From contig CM077115.1 in the NCBI GenBank assembly GCA_039619475.1, positions 221,387,291 through 221,451,290 on the forward strand: a DNA stretch of 64,000 nt, written 5' to 3'. Below are positions 1 through 10,595 of this stretch, piece by piece. This DNA is from Icerya purchasi. Its lineage: Eukaryota; Arthropoda; Insecta; Hemiptera; Monophlebidae. The translations under genes were made by a program, and so were the position numbers. The notes beneath the pieces are model-generated. The model had not been told where the DNA came from, made no database searches, and was given only the letters and a program-made list of their open reading frames with translations. The first letter of the stretch is position 1. Each line of letters starts with the position of its first letter.

Positions 1-359
1 TCAAGAACAAACGAATAAAAGAAAAAGCACAACCATACGAAGAAGAAATGAGGAAATATATGTAAGATAAGCTTATAAATAATAAGTCGTTAGATAATAA
101 AACAAACGAAAAAAAATTAAACATAGCATACATAAACATTAAATCAATAAGAAAAAAATAGGAAGAAGTGAGACATTAGAGACAAGACAAGAATAGATGA
201 CATACTAATCTTGGGAGAGATAAATATATAAAAAAAAGTGAAACAAATTTATATAATTTAGAATGTTATGAGAAATGTCAAAATAGAGATGCGAAAGGGG
301 TAAAATGTGCGATTAAGATAAAAATGCAAATTCTAATTAGAAATAAAAATGTGAAACAT
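1..359. other. AT-rich stretch with a possible endonuclease trace
   Basis: There is no intact ORF. In the frame starting at 187 the plus strand reads TRIDDILILGEINI, which resembles the 'GDFN' segment of APE-like endonucleases of non-LTR retrotransposons. The match is short and the flanking codons are interrupted, so it may be coincidence. Confidence 0.2.
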
Positions 360-479
360 CGTTTCGAACCGTCGACGAGTGCAAACGTGTTTGGATCGTA
401 TATAGTGTTCTCGCGTGTTAATATAGTGTACAGTTTAGTGCTGCAGTGCAGTGAAACTCTATTCTGTTGAGTGCTCGTC

Positions 480-1533
480 AAAGCCGTCCTTGCCTGGATT
501 TCTACCAGAGACCACCAAAGGCCAATATGGCGAACTAGCAGACCTCACAGACCCAAAGTTCCTCAAGTTACTTCAATGTTGCACAAGCTGACTGCTCCGC
601 GAAGAAAGCTCAGGCCATCACCATATTGATAACACGCAGTTAAAAGACAACAGGCATTAGAAAAAGTTATTCCTTCCTCACAAATCCGATTCATCTCGAG
701 AATAGCGAACAACCGAGTCTTATGTCGCCACCAAGGAAGTAGCAGATGAACTAGTAGACAAATACAAAGTATAGTCCAAATACAAGGTCAAACAGTACCG
801 GTAAGACCGTTAATTACTAGAAACAAACGAATAATTATTTCCAACGTCTGCCCAGTCATCACCCACTACGTACTTGTTGACAAACTGAAAGAAATAAACA
901 TTAATGGGATTAACCGATAACATTCCTTCGTGCTGGAATCACTGAGCCATTAACCACATACTGAGCTTCAGAAGACAATATTACACGTAGCTTCTGATGA
1001 CATTAACAAGATATCAGATTTATTACAAATTACATTCGAAGATACCAATTATTGGATTTACCTAACAGCCGATACGTTGTCATGCTTCCCGTGTGAAAAG
1101 AAGGCCACATAGCAAAACAATGTCCTAACCAAACCAATAACGATACCTACAAAACACCAGTAACAACTAGCAATCTAACCAGTGACAACATGCCACCCCT
1201 ACGATATCAGACGAAAGACTCTCCTCCCAGAGACAGGGCTCCTCGGTTCCAATATGTAAATCTGATAAAAAAACGTCCCCATCCTCCTTCAAGCAACGAC
1301 TCGGCGTCACACTTCTTAACACCCAAAACGTTGAAACGCAAATGGTTACAGAATAAAAATAAACAATCCAACATAAAAAAAATTTATTGGCAAAAATTCA
1401 AGATCACTATGGACAGAAATCAATACCCAATCAAAATTCCAAAACTTCATGCCACTCCGGCAAACATGAAGGAGATCGCAAAACAATATTCTCACAATGA
1501 ATCGGACTTAATATGTATGTAACAATGCTGAAA
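480..1533 (+). pseudogene. Decayed gag-like ORF1 of a non-LTR retrotransposon
   Basis: ORF1 proteins of non-LTR elements bind the element RNA and carry CCHC zinc knuckles. Here 1083-1123 encodes C-F-P-C-E-K, then after a one-base loss G-H-I-A-K-Q-C-P, which is a C-X2-C-X4-H-X4-C knuckle broken by a frameshift. Upstream, disrupted codons read LVDKLKEININGI and SDLLQITFEDTNYWIYL, as in the RRM-like region before a knuckle. Downstream, an open stretch of 110 codons (1190-1522) is basic and Pro/Ser-rich like a gag C-terminus. An endonuclease start follows at about 1640, in the expected ORF1-ORF2 order. The exact clade is not resolved. Seen: the motif and its frameshift. Inferred: the extent of the ORF. 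Confidence 0.7.
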
Positions 1534-1639
1534 GAATTACACCCTCTGGTAGAGGGTCGGGTTATCAAAAACCGAATCGCCCGCATCCTAAACAAACTTA
1601 GTGAACGCACATAATAACATGGATATAGCGGAAAATAAA

Positions 1640-1889
1640 TGGTTACCGTAAAAGAAAACAGTTCCTCCAAATCATATCTAATAAATACAGCCCCAGCATC
1701 ATATGCCTCGAAGAAACGTAACTTTAAAAACAACTATTGTTCACAATTAACTGGTTATCAACGAGTTTCGTAGCAACAAAATACATAAACACGATGCTAG
1801 GAATTATTATTCTGTCAAAATGTGAGTAAATTTTAGCAGACAAGTGAACGAGCGCAAACAAATCAAACTGAGTATAAGATTATTCTCCA
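1640..1889 (+). pseudogene. Start of ORF2 APE-like endonuclease, interrupted by a SINE
   Basis: From 1656 the codons read KQFLQIISNKYSPSIICLEET, then after a +1 frameshift NFKNNYCSQLTGY and, further on, GIIILSK. This is the N-terminal pattern of non-LTR endonucleases: a helix, 'P-x-I-I-C-L-x-E-T' with the catalytic Glu, then 'L-x-G-Y' and a hydrophobic strand. It lies just downstream of the gag relic, so both probably belong to one element. The reading is cut by a SINE flanked by a perfect 12-bp target duplication (1890-1901 and 2269-2280). I cannot follow the endonuclease confidently after the SINE. Confidence 0.65.
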
Positions 1890-1901
1890 TCTCCACAATT
1901 T

Positions 1902-2268
1902 TCTTCTTTATAGTGTCATACTCAGCTTCTGAGCGTCGGCGACTACCTATTCGTACATCTCAGTTGTACAGATGTAGGCATAGTGTACTGGGCAATTGTT
2001 ATATGCAGTACGAATGTGTACACGCGCAAGACTACATTCGGAACTGATTAGTAATCGTTTGATTTATCGATATACCAATGTAGTCCCGTGTGGGTCTGCT
2101 GCGTACTGACCTAGCGCGCATATGATGTTGAACGTGGTGGTTTGCCATTGCCTTCTACGTGACTATATTTTATTTATTTATTCATTCTTGTAATAAGTTC
2201 GTCGTCGCTCGGGATCGAACCCGTATAACGGAAGTCAAGCGCTCTAGCAACTAGGCTATCGCGACGAC
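1902..2268 (-). mobile_element. tRNA-derived SINE, family 1, copy a
   Basis: Read on the minus strand, the head at 2268-2201 is tRNA-like, with GTCGTCG at its 5' end complementary to CGACGAC at its 3' end (acceptor stem). It has a box A (TAGCCTAGTTGC) and a box B (GGTTCGATCCC), the internal RNA polymerase III promoter. The body is shared with copies at 7276-7654 and 46814-47147, including the phrase GGCAATGGCAAACCACCACG. The element is bounded by identical 12-bp target-site duplications, TCTCCACAATTT, at 1890-1901 and 2269-2280. It has no coding capacity and must use reverse transcriptase in trans. It is inserted in a non-LTR endonuclease relic. Confidence 0.9.
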
Positions 2269-2280
2269 TCTCCACAATTT

Positions 2281-3455
2281 ATGGTATATAAATGTGTCAG
2301 TTTCCGTAGCATAACCTTGTGAGTATATCATCGTTGATTCAATATGTATTTCCGGATCAGGTTTTTAGGATACGACACGGTCGCAATTATGTGACATCTA
2401 TCACGATCCGGAACAAATGGAGAAACCGATTCGGCACAACAGACATTCTGTTATCAGAACGAATGAACGTACAATAGAGATGAAAGAAAAATGAGGTTAC
2501 GCTGCTTCCGAGGAACAATAGTAGAGGCTGGTCATGTTATTTTTTTCGATATAGTACCGAAGTACGCGTCAATACATTAGTGCATTACTTTGAGCATCAT
2601 ACTCGGCAACGAAACTCGAACGGACTCCTTTCGCCTAACAAACCATATTTTAATTTCCGATAGTGTTTCTGTTTATTGTTGTTTAATTTGTCCAATTTTA
2701 CACCGCAATGAGTTGTGGTATTGTAATTCCGTGGAATCAATCTTTTCACAGTAAGCCTCAAAAAGGATTTGAAGAGAATGTTGCCGGGCTCAATTAGCCG
2801 GATGCATTCTTTGGCACTTAATTTCGGCTGCTGAGTATTAACTCTAGAAGCAACCTCGAGTAAAAACTTTAAAAAAAGGAAAACAGACTAACAGTCAAAA
2901 ATTACACCGGGCGTATACTAAATATGTTCACCGCTACACAACGCATGCGCTTGTTTTTTGTTCGGTAATAGCCAAGGTGCGTACGTACGTGTCTGTTGTG
3001 CATATTTAAGATTCGGCGTGACATCTAGAGGAGCAAAAAAAAAAAAAAAAGGGAATATCACACGGTATTGAAACGTGTCGTTGGCGGAAACTGCTCGGAA
3101 TATTATCGTCAGGGCCGGGGCCGTACAAAAGGAAAAATGAAGTAGCTGAGATAGCGGGGACAAACCGTCAGACGTTAGGAGAAAAATTGGACACGGAAAA
3201 CGCGTTACATGGACTGAGCCGGGCCGAAATGCGAACGTTAACGTAAATAATAAATAATAAGAGGGTTTTTTTGAAGAAGTTTCGTTCGAAATTACGCGCT
3301 AGTCGGTGAAGTCGGATCTTGCCATTCTTGGTGTCGTTTGCTAAATGAGCTGGCCGATAGGTAAGGGCCGTCGACACGTATTCGGCGCTATGCAGCGGCG
3401 GTAGCGCGCGATTACTCTGCATAAATCATTTACTACATTAAATTTGCTCGCATAA
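2281..3455. other. No gene recognised
   Basis: This probably includes further decayed sequence of the retrotransposon interrupted by the SINE, but no motif could be read. A 16-A run lies near 3035-3050. Short ORFs here have no recognisable features. Confidence 0.4.
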
Positions 3456-4516
3456 ATGTGTTTCCGTTTTGTGCGAGCTGACGGAGGCTCCGCGACACAG
3501 TCATCCTTTGAATATTCTTTCGATGCTTCGCAACTGCCACTGCGAGTCGGCGAAAATGATGAATCGATCTTAATATTGTCAGCGCGCCGGTCGACCAGCG
3601 TGCCTAGAGCCAGCAGTGGCGGCGGCGGTACATTTCCATTTGTAGAAATTTTTAATATGCATCGCGCAGGCTATTGCAGAATCGGTTTCCGACTTTGCCA
3701 GTTCATCTATCATTTTTTCACAGAAATGATCGCACTTTGTCGCTCGGTTAAGCAGAGGATAACGAACGGGCGCTCAGCTCTGCCGCGTTAATAATGGCGA
3801 CCGCGAGCGCGTCTCGTTACGCAATCCGATGAAGATGTATCGGGTTAGCGTGTTCGCGCGCCAATCCCGCGAGCATTCCGATGCGCGGCCTCGTTAATTT
3901 ATTTCCCGTCTACGGCTGAAGATTTTTAAATAAGCTCCTCAGCACCGATCCACCGCGGCACCTTCGCCAATGCTCTATCCGATAATAATATTCGACGCGA
4001 CTGGAACCGACTAGCAGTGCGTCCGGAATGTTTTTGCCCCGTTCGGCTATCCTATAATGCCGGTACTTGTATTCACGTCACGATCAGACACACACACACA
4101 CAGGGAGGTTTCCGGCTGTCGTTTGCTCTGCAACGTGCGACTATCTTTAAGCCAATCGCAACGTCAGTCTTCAAAATCGACGTATTAAAACACTTCTGCC
4201 AACTCCCCGGCGGCGAAAAGAGAAAGAAGAAGAAGAAAAAAAAAGGCTCTAGTCTGTATGCGAACGGTTCCGAATTAAAGACGGAATGTAAACACCATTA
4301 AAAGTCCGACTTTCGGATGCTGCTGGCGCAACACTTGTTTAAATAGAATCATCCGGATGTATGCGCGCCTGCGCTGAACGCGTTTAAACCCTGCGCCACC
4401 TTCCCGTTCGGTTATGTTGAAAGAGTGCGCAGTTCTTAAAATTTCCAACGATCATCCGGTTATTTTCGAAATAGAAAAGAACTAAAAGAAAATCATTTGA
4501 ATGTACTTTGCTAGTT
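3456..4516. other. GC- and CpG-richer segment, no confirmed gene
   Basis: Base composition is visibly richer in GC and CpG than the surroundings, with many CGCG and GCGC words between about 3160 and 4440. A 111-codon ORF begins at 3456, but it shows no known motif and ends in low-complexity sequence, so I do not call it a gene. Such islands in insects can be exons, first-exon flanks or selectively constrained DNA. A GAA/A-rich run occurs at 4216-4242. Confidence 0.35.
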
Positions 4517-4541
4517 AGCCAGCCAGCCAGCCAGCCAGCCA
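4517..4541 (+). repeat. (AGCC)n tetranucleotide microsatellite
   Basis: About six consecutive AGCC units. Confidence 0.9.
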
Positions 4542-4628
4542 ACCCAGTAGTTACAGGTCAGCGATCCGATCATATGTGTAAAGAACTATGACTTGAAAAA
4601 TGACTTGAAATTTTCTGGTGGTTATTGT

Positions 4629-4776
4629 TGTTAACCATTATTCTACCTTTTTTCGGGAACAACCAGGTCACAATTTTTTTCTGTTAACGTTTCGAATAGA
4701 GCACTGCTATTCGAAACGCTAACAGAAAAAAATTGTGACCTGGTTGTTCCCGAAAAAAGTAGAATAATGGTTAACA
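4629..4776. repeat. Long near-perfect inverted repeat (hairpin)
   Basis: Arm 4629-4699 and arm 4707-4776 are reverse complements over about 70 bases, with one single-base indel (CTACC versus CTAC) and one mismatch (GTTAACG versus GTTAGCG). The spacer is only about 7 nt (AGCACTG). Each arm contains CGGGAACAACCAGGTCACAA or its complement. No ORF is present. A tight loop with so little arm divergence suggests a recent foldback formation or selection on the stem. Confidence 0.95.
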
Positions 4777-5621
4777 CTGTGACTTCAGTTTCACCACACC
4801 GATGACCGATAGAGCAAATAGGAGAGAAAAAGTAAATTAGATAAAACTCTGTTAAGAATTATCATTCTTCTCCAGGCGGGAAATGTCCGAATCGATGGTA
4901 TATCGAGCAAGGAGGATGATATTTTTTCAAAAATTTTGAGAACTTTTAAAAAGCTAGCGATACTAATTGTAATAAAATTTATATTTTTTCGATTACAAAT
5001 AAAAATGGATAGTATGAAATAATATACAGTATGAAATATTGATCGCAGAAATGTTTTCGGCAAAGCCACTAGAAAAAAAGACGAGAAAAAAAATACAACA
5101 GATTTTTTTTTTCGTTGTTGTTTTCATTAGTGGGATTCCTTTCGCCGTTTGTTTTAAATTTTGCTTAATTTTTTCATCATCCATTTCTATTTCTGGTCAC
5201 CTACTTGACAGTGCAATTTTTGTTTTTGCCGCCGGGCCCACGTTCGATTTAATGTTCCCGGTTATACATACATATATATTTGGATTTCTATAATTCCGTC
5301 CGTTCATTTAATCCTTATAAAGAGTGTTGTCCTATTTTACTTAATTTTTATATTTTTTATTTACTTTTCGTGACATTCGATCGTATAACAGGTCCCCCCC
5401 CCCCCTTTTTTTTTTCCATTTGTATTTTTTTTCTTTTTGTTCCTTTGTTAATCAATACTTAGATGAGGCGTTTTTCCGTTATTATTTCGTTTTGTGTTGT
5501 ATTGTTTTTCTCGTCTTTTTATTCTCTTCTCTTCCGGCTGAATATCTCTGCTCTACCCGAAAACGTTTCCGGGATCCATATAACAGTTTCATGCTGTATA
5601 GTTCAGTTTGCTAATAATGTA
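4777..5621. other. No gene recognised
   Basis: T-rich sequence with a C10 run near 5396-5405 and long T runs. The overlapping short hydrophobic ORFs follow from poly-T composition. Confidence 0.5.
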
Positions 5622-6963
5622 CAAATTCTGTTCAATAAGTAACCCCTTCTGCGCTATATCTCGTGAACAAAAAAAGATTACGCGCTGATTTTGGTTTTAA
5701 AATAGAAGAAATTTTATTTTCTACAAATTACAAACGATAAACTTCCGCATAATTGCCGTTTAATTCAATACAACGCTGCCACCGTGAATTACGTTTTCTA
5801 ATCCCGTTCTCGTAGAATTCTTGTGGTTGTTCCACACAGCCGAGCGGACGTAGCAGTCTGTGTAATTCATCATATAATGTAAAGCGAATACCCTTTAGAT
5901 GTCTCTTCATGTGTTCAAAGAGGTAATAGTCGCTAGGAGTGAGATCAGGGCTGTACGGAGGGTGTACAACAACTTCGAAACTGAGTGCAGCCAGACGTGC
6001 GTTAGTCTGGGCACTAGTGTGAGGGCGTGCGTTGTCGTGTTGCAATAGGAACAGAGCTGTCTATTCGGTCGCACACGTCTCATTCGTCGTTTCAAGGACG
6101 TCAGTGTGACCCAGTATGAATCTGAATTTATTCGCTTGCCTGGCAGCATGAATTCCCGATGCACGACTCCTTCCATATCCCAATACACAGTCAACATTAG
6201 CTTACCGGCGGATCTTTCGCTGCGCACTTTTTTTGGTCGTGGTGAGTCGCTATGCTTATATTCTTTTGATGTTGACGGTAGTTCTGGATCGTAATAACTG
6301 ATCCAGCTTTCATCCCCTGTGACTGAATTCTTAAGGAAATTCTCGCCTTCTGCAAAGTAGCGCGATAACAGTTCTTCAGCGGCAGCTTTCCTCTTTGCCT
6401 TCGTTTCATTCGTTAAGAACTTGGGCACCCACTTTGCGCACAACCTCCGATACTCGAGGTTTCTCACAAACTTATTCGCAGTCCCCCAACTGCGATACCA
6501 AACTGGTTTGACAATTGTCGCTGAGTGATTCGTCGATTTGGACGAATTGTTTTATCGATTTTTTCCACACAATTCACCTTTGTTTGGCAGTTCCGAACGG
6601 CTCGGACGATCCCTGGCGAATAATGGTATCCAATCTTTCTTCGCTTCACGAGCCCAATTACGCACAGCACTAATGTCCATCACAAATTCACCATAAATAA
6701 TAACCTTTAAACGGTCCTTGAATTTTGGTTGAAGTCCTTCACGGGTTAAAAACTTGATGACTGACATCTGCTTGTACCGATGCTCACTACTTTCGTTTTA
6801 CGTTTGATGCCATATTTAATGCGAGAACACACGTAAGCCTTCGAAAACACATCACTAGAGAAACTAGATTCTTCCCTTTTTCCAGTGAACACATGCGCGA
6901 CACAGTAGCTGTTTGCAGTGCTGAGATCTAGCGGTGGAGGTGTTACTTATTGAACCGCCTTTG
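5622..6963 (-). mobile_element. mariner element with DD34D transposase, inactive
   Basis: A cut-and-paste element of about 1.34 kb. The terminal inverted repeats are imperfect but clear: the left end and the reverse complement of the right end share GTTCAATAAGTAAC, followed by similar CCT..C..CGCTA.ATCTC. TA dinucleotides (5620-5621 and 6964-6965) flank the ends, as expected for Tc1/mariner target duplication. Length and internal transposase agree with the mariner family. The coding region is broken, so this copy cannot move by itself. Confidence 0.9.
5728..6767 (-). pseudogene. Broken mariner transposase (DD34D)
   Basis: Transposases of this family cut the element ends and join them into TA sites. 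The coding trace begins with MSVIKFLTREGLQPKF at 6767 and passes through three or more frames. The first frame runs to about 6552, a helix-turn-helix piece (RPNRRITQRQLSNQFGIAV) follows, then a frame from 6467 to about 6050, then one from 6045 to 5728. Catalytic residues remain visible: D in VTGDESW (6312-6314), D in QHDNARPHT (6034-6036) and D in SPDLTPSDYYLF (5929-5931). I count 34 residues between the second and third D, the mariner spacing. At least three frameshifts break the gene. Confidence 0.9.
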
Positions 6964-6992
6964 TACATTTTTATTTAATGATTACTAGCAAA

Positions 6993-7192
6993 CATAGGCG
7001 TCGCCAGCGTGGGTAGAGGGCAGCTGTCTGGAGCCTTGAAATTTTTTATCAACTGATCGTGATGAATATTCTCATAGACACGTAATCATGGACATTTTGG
7101 AAGACTTTTATAATAAAGTAGTAGAACAATTTGCCAGAAACCCACAAAAATTATGTTTTAATTAAGATTTTATTCTTGTTTAACCCGAAACA
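6993..7192 (-). mobile_element. hAT-type MITE family 1, truncated copy
   Basis: It starts with CATAGGCGTCGCCAGCG, matching the ends of copies at 41612-41875 and 45028-45359, and runs in inverse orientation to them through the shared core (AATTTGCCAGAAACCCACAA, then TTTTAATTAAGATTTTATTC). The match stops near 7192, so the other terminus is lost. There is no coding capacity. Confidence 0.75.
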
Positions 7193-7275
7193 AGTCGCGC
7201 CCGGTCTAAAAGACCGAGTTTTTTTTTATACTTTTTTTTTTTGTTACCCCAGCGAAAATAACTCAGCTATTCCTA

Positions 7276-7654
7276 ATCGTCGCGATAGCCTAGTTGCTAG
7301 AGCGCTTGACTTCCGATATGGCGGTCACGGGTTCGATCCCGAGCGACGACGAACTTATTACAAGAATTAAATAAAATAAATACTCTATTAATAATCACGT
7401 GGCAGGCAATGGCAAACCACCACGTTCAACATCATATGCGCGCTAGGTCAGTACACAGCAGACACACACGGGACTGCACTAGTGGCGCGATAAATCAAAC
7501 GATTACCAATCAGTTCCGAATGTAGTCTTCTTGCGTGTGAACACCTGCGTTGCATATAACAATTGCTATGAGCGCTACCTATTCTGTACAACTAGAATGA
7601 ACGAATAGGTAGTCACGACGCTCGAATTCGAGCAATACGACTGTTACATACACA
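7276..7654 (+). mobile_element. tRNA-derived SINE, family 1, copy b
   Basis: Same family as 1902-2268, in the opposite orientation. The tRNA-like head at 7279-7351 has box A (TAGCCTAGTTGC) and box B (GGTTCGATCCC), and its two ends are complementary. The body contains GGCAATGGCAAACCACCACG. Short matching flanks TATTCCTA at 7268-7275 and 7655-7662 are a plausible target duplication. A tRNA gene is unlikely, because the same head heads a repeated 0.37-kb element. Confidence 0.85.
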
Positions 7655-7865
7655 TATTCCTAGAATAACAGATACGCATGAGGACTAATCAGTTTTAACT
7701 AGGATAAAAACCATTGTGTACTTAATCAGGATAGAATATCAGTTTACACAAACACGGTCTATTCGACCGGCGCGACCGATATCGTTTCGATTTATTTCAG
7801 TTTGATTCTCTTTTGTTCGTATGTTTTTAAAAAATATAAAGTGGTTCTCTTGTTATCATTACTCC

Positions 7866-8248
7866 ATGAAAATTGCCGAAGAATCGGGTGCAGCTAATAA
7901 ACCAGAGATGCTAACATTTTGTAACTTAGATATTGTAGATGAGTTGCAAAATACATACTTAGTGTCTCAAGGAAAAGTTATCCAGTGAACTCAAAGTTCG
8001 GATTCGTAGTATTTTACACGAAAGGCAGAATAAAGAACAGCTAAATATTAATGTTGAAGAAAACAATTTTGAAAAAATCAACGAAATATTCCCGGGCGAT
8101 GTCACTTTGGTGTCCACTGACGGAAAAATACAAAAAACTTAAACGCAGTATAATAGCTGCAAGTGTTTGTATGCAAAGAGCATACCAGTTCCAGCATGTT
8201 TTAAATGCGCAAATGAAAACGAAAGAAAAGTCTAGTAGTGAGTGTTAA
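7866..8248 (+). pseudogene. Frameshifted ORF of unknown family
   Basis: An ATG at 7866 opens MKIAEESGAANKPEMLTF and continues to SQGK. After a frameshift near 7975 the reading resumes as KLSSELKVRIRSILHERQNK, then VEENNFEKINEIFPGDVTLV and STDGKIQK. A one-base change in the A-run near 8132 shifts it again to LKRSIIAASVCMQRAYQF, ending at 8248. The three pieces join smoothly, with charged, helical, protein-like composition, so this looks like a coding sequence of about 125-130 aa with two indels. The segment DVTLVSTDGKIQ followed by IIAAS faintly recalls a BTB-domain strand/helix, but that is weak. I do not recognise the protein. It may be a processed pseudogene or part of a transposon. Confidence 0.45.
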
Positions 8249-9047
8249 CTATTTGATATTACATGTACCGTATTCTATTATTATCTATACTTCTTTCTAG
8301 AATTTTTTTTGTATATGTTGAAAATTAAGCTATTTTTTATAAAATTTTACCAACATAAATATTTTTTTAAAAATTAAAATCCTGTTTATTCATGCCAAAA
8401 TAATAAAACAAAAACAACATAAAAATAATTTTATTGAATACCGATTAGAGAAATTTTCCGACTAAGTCATATCATTTGAAATTACGGATGACCGATTTTT
8501 ATTTACGGTGTTTACTTTTTTTAGTTATTTATTTATTTACTTTTTTTTTTTTGACATATTTCTTAATCTTTTCTAGTTTTTAAATTTCAGTAATAGTCTC
8601 AGTTCTTACAAATTGGAAATGTTATCATTTCGGATAAATTCAAATAATTCGCCGGCCGTTTCCAGCTTTATAAATAATCTGTTAAGTCGATGAATGTCCG
8701 ATAAACACGTCGCTGACTGTGTATATATTATACTCTCTTCTCGATTATTCGTCACATCAGATGTTTCACCGAAAATATATTCGCCTGTATATAAGAATCG
8801 GTCGACATGATTTTCTTTTGATACAACGAATTTGTGACGTTTCCTGTGGTCTTTTTTATTTCTGCGCGTATTTCATATAAAAATCCTAAGCCAATATTTA
8901 CGAATTATTATTTTATCCCCCCCCCCCCCCCTCCGGGAGGGTATTTTTGTTAACCGGTCACCGAGAATATATTATTATTAAACGGAAAAAACTACTTTTG
9001 TCTGTAGGTAAAATTCCATCGTTAACACCAACTGTGCTTCTCCGCAG
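8249..9047. other. No gene recognised
   Basis: AT-rich sequence with a C14 run near 8919-8932. Nothing with coding character was seen apart from the possible exon that follows. Confidence 0.5.
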
Positions 9048-9113
9048 ATGATTTTCCGGGAAAACAAGATTTCGATTACGACGTCGCCCGCGACGCAGAA
9101 CCCAGAATATTAT
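9048..9113 (+). CDS. Possible internal exon (weak)
   Basis: A pyrimidine-rich acceptor (GTGCTTCTCCGCAG) precedes this segment and a GTATAC donor-like sequence follows. In the frame beginning with the third base the 21 codons read DFPGKQDFDYDVARDAEPRIL, acidic and soluble in character, with higher GC than the flanks. The length is 66 bases. No family is recognised. The alternative is chance: a frame starting with the ATG at 9048 is also open for about 40 codons. Confidence 0.25.
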
Positions 9114-9559
9114 GTATACCTTTTTCCAGCAAGTTTATTGCCTGGCTCTTGTGAAAAATCGCTTCACCGATAGGAATATCTCGTTAGCTTTCAAATCGTT
9201 CGAAAAGATTCTTTTCAACTTTCACGCGAATATTTTGTCTTGCCCAAAACGCTAATGAACTTTTTTCCCGCTTTTTCGTAGTCGTTGAAATTGTCATGTA
9301 TGAGCACCGTCGAACTCTTTTGCTAAATTTTTATTAACCTCGTGTAATTTTCTATCGTGTAAAATAGTACCGAGATTTTAGACGTACTGAAAATTTTCTT
9401 TTTTATGAAACCAAAAATTAAAAACATAACGAGCTAATACGCTAAAGCACTACTATGCCACGATGACGAGCGATAACTTTTACATGTAAATTTTTTTTTT
9501 TCTTTTTTGTTTTTCGATTTCAGCCTCTAACGCTAAACAACTAAGTTTTCATTTTACAT

Positions 9560-9880
9560 ATATTTTCCTTCTTCCTTCCTTAACATCTTTCCAGTATTTC
9601 TTGAGACCCTCCATCAAGGCACTTTTATGGCTTATCGAAAGCGACCTCTTCCGGTTAACTTGTTCTATTTTAAAGATTGACGTCGCAACTGTTTTATGAA
9701 ACCATTCCCCTTATTAAACATTTGTGTTTCAGTAACATCCATTAATTCCATATCCTTTTCACATTCATTGAACCATGCAGGTCTTATTTTCTTCGTTTTC
9801 ATGAATTCATAAATTCTCTTGGTTAACCTGTCCTCTTGCATTCTGCTAATATGTCCGTAAAATAATAATCTTCTTTTCCT
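9560..9880 (-). pseudogene. C-terminal relic of an RTE-like non-LTR ORF2
   Basis: The minus strand reads RKRRLLFYGHISRMQEDRLT from 9880, then RPAWFNECEKDMELMDV. After the ORF end at 9665, KKYWKD is still recognisable on the minus strand near 9590. This 'R-x-L-x-F-x-G-H-x-x-R-M ... W-F-x-E-x-x-K-D' pattern is the C-terminal region of endonuclease/reverse-transcriptase proteins common in arthropod genomes. A related relic is at 26403-26726. No RT motif remains here. The 5' side runs into a (AT)n/(GT)n tract. Confidence 0.65.
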
Positions 9881-9961
9881 TATTGATATGGATAATGGTT
9901 CAATTTTGCTATATAGTTTATAGTTTTCGGGCGGGGGGGTTACGAAAATATTTTTATAATT

Positions 9962-9972
<11 letters not shown>

Positions 9973-10010
<38 letters not shown>
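9973..10010. repeat. (AT)n(GT)n compound microsatellite
   Basis: Alternating AT units followed by GTGTGTGTGTG. It sits next to the RTE-like relic. Confidence 0.9.
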
Positions 10011-10011
<1 letters not shown>

Positions 10012-10549
10012 TATCATGAAATATATTTATTTATTAATGGTACAGTAAAGGCTTGTAGTCAATTATTGTATATGCAGTATTTGAGCACTACAATACAAAC
10101 AAATAAGAAAAAATAGTTGTTTCCATAGAATTCATAAAAATTTTAATTTTCATTTCTTTTGTCAAAAATTGAAAAGAAATAAATTTATTCCGAATTTCGG
10201 TATATTTAATTCAAGCAGTTATTGTTTCGAAATCATTCTGGGGGGAGGGGGTGAACCCAGAAAACTCTCCCTCATAGACGGCTCTGTATATATATATATA
10301 TAACTCAGCCATTTTGGCCTCTCAAGGGGGCGCCCCTTGACCCCTCTTGCTTACATTTCTATCTCTTTTTCTTCTACACTTTGTATAAAATGATCAAAAT
10401 TTACAATGTAATTCTAAATTGGTCAATACGAATATAACAACATAATCACAGAAATCCTATGAAAATATAACAAACGTTACATAAAATTTGGTTATTTTTT
10501 TGGGACATTCTTTCTAATAGGGGGTAGCCTAAAAATTACGTTGTAATTA

Positions 10550-10595
<46 letters not shown>

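Noticed and set aside
3456..3791. 111-aa ORF in the CpG-rich segment
   Set aside because: No motif, no splice or promoter support; high GC lowers stop frequency, so an open frame of this length is expected by chance.
7279..7351. Apparent tRNA gene with good box A and box B
   Set aside because: The same sequence heads a repeated element of about 0.37 kb with target duplications at three sites, so it is a SINE head, not a stand-alone tRNA gene.
8080..8180. BTB-domain assignment for the unknown broken ORF
   Set aside because: Only a dozen residues resemble the fold and the characteristic His/Arg anchor is missing.
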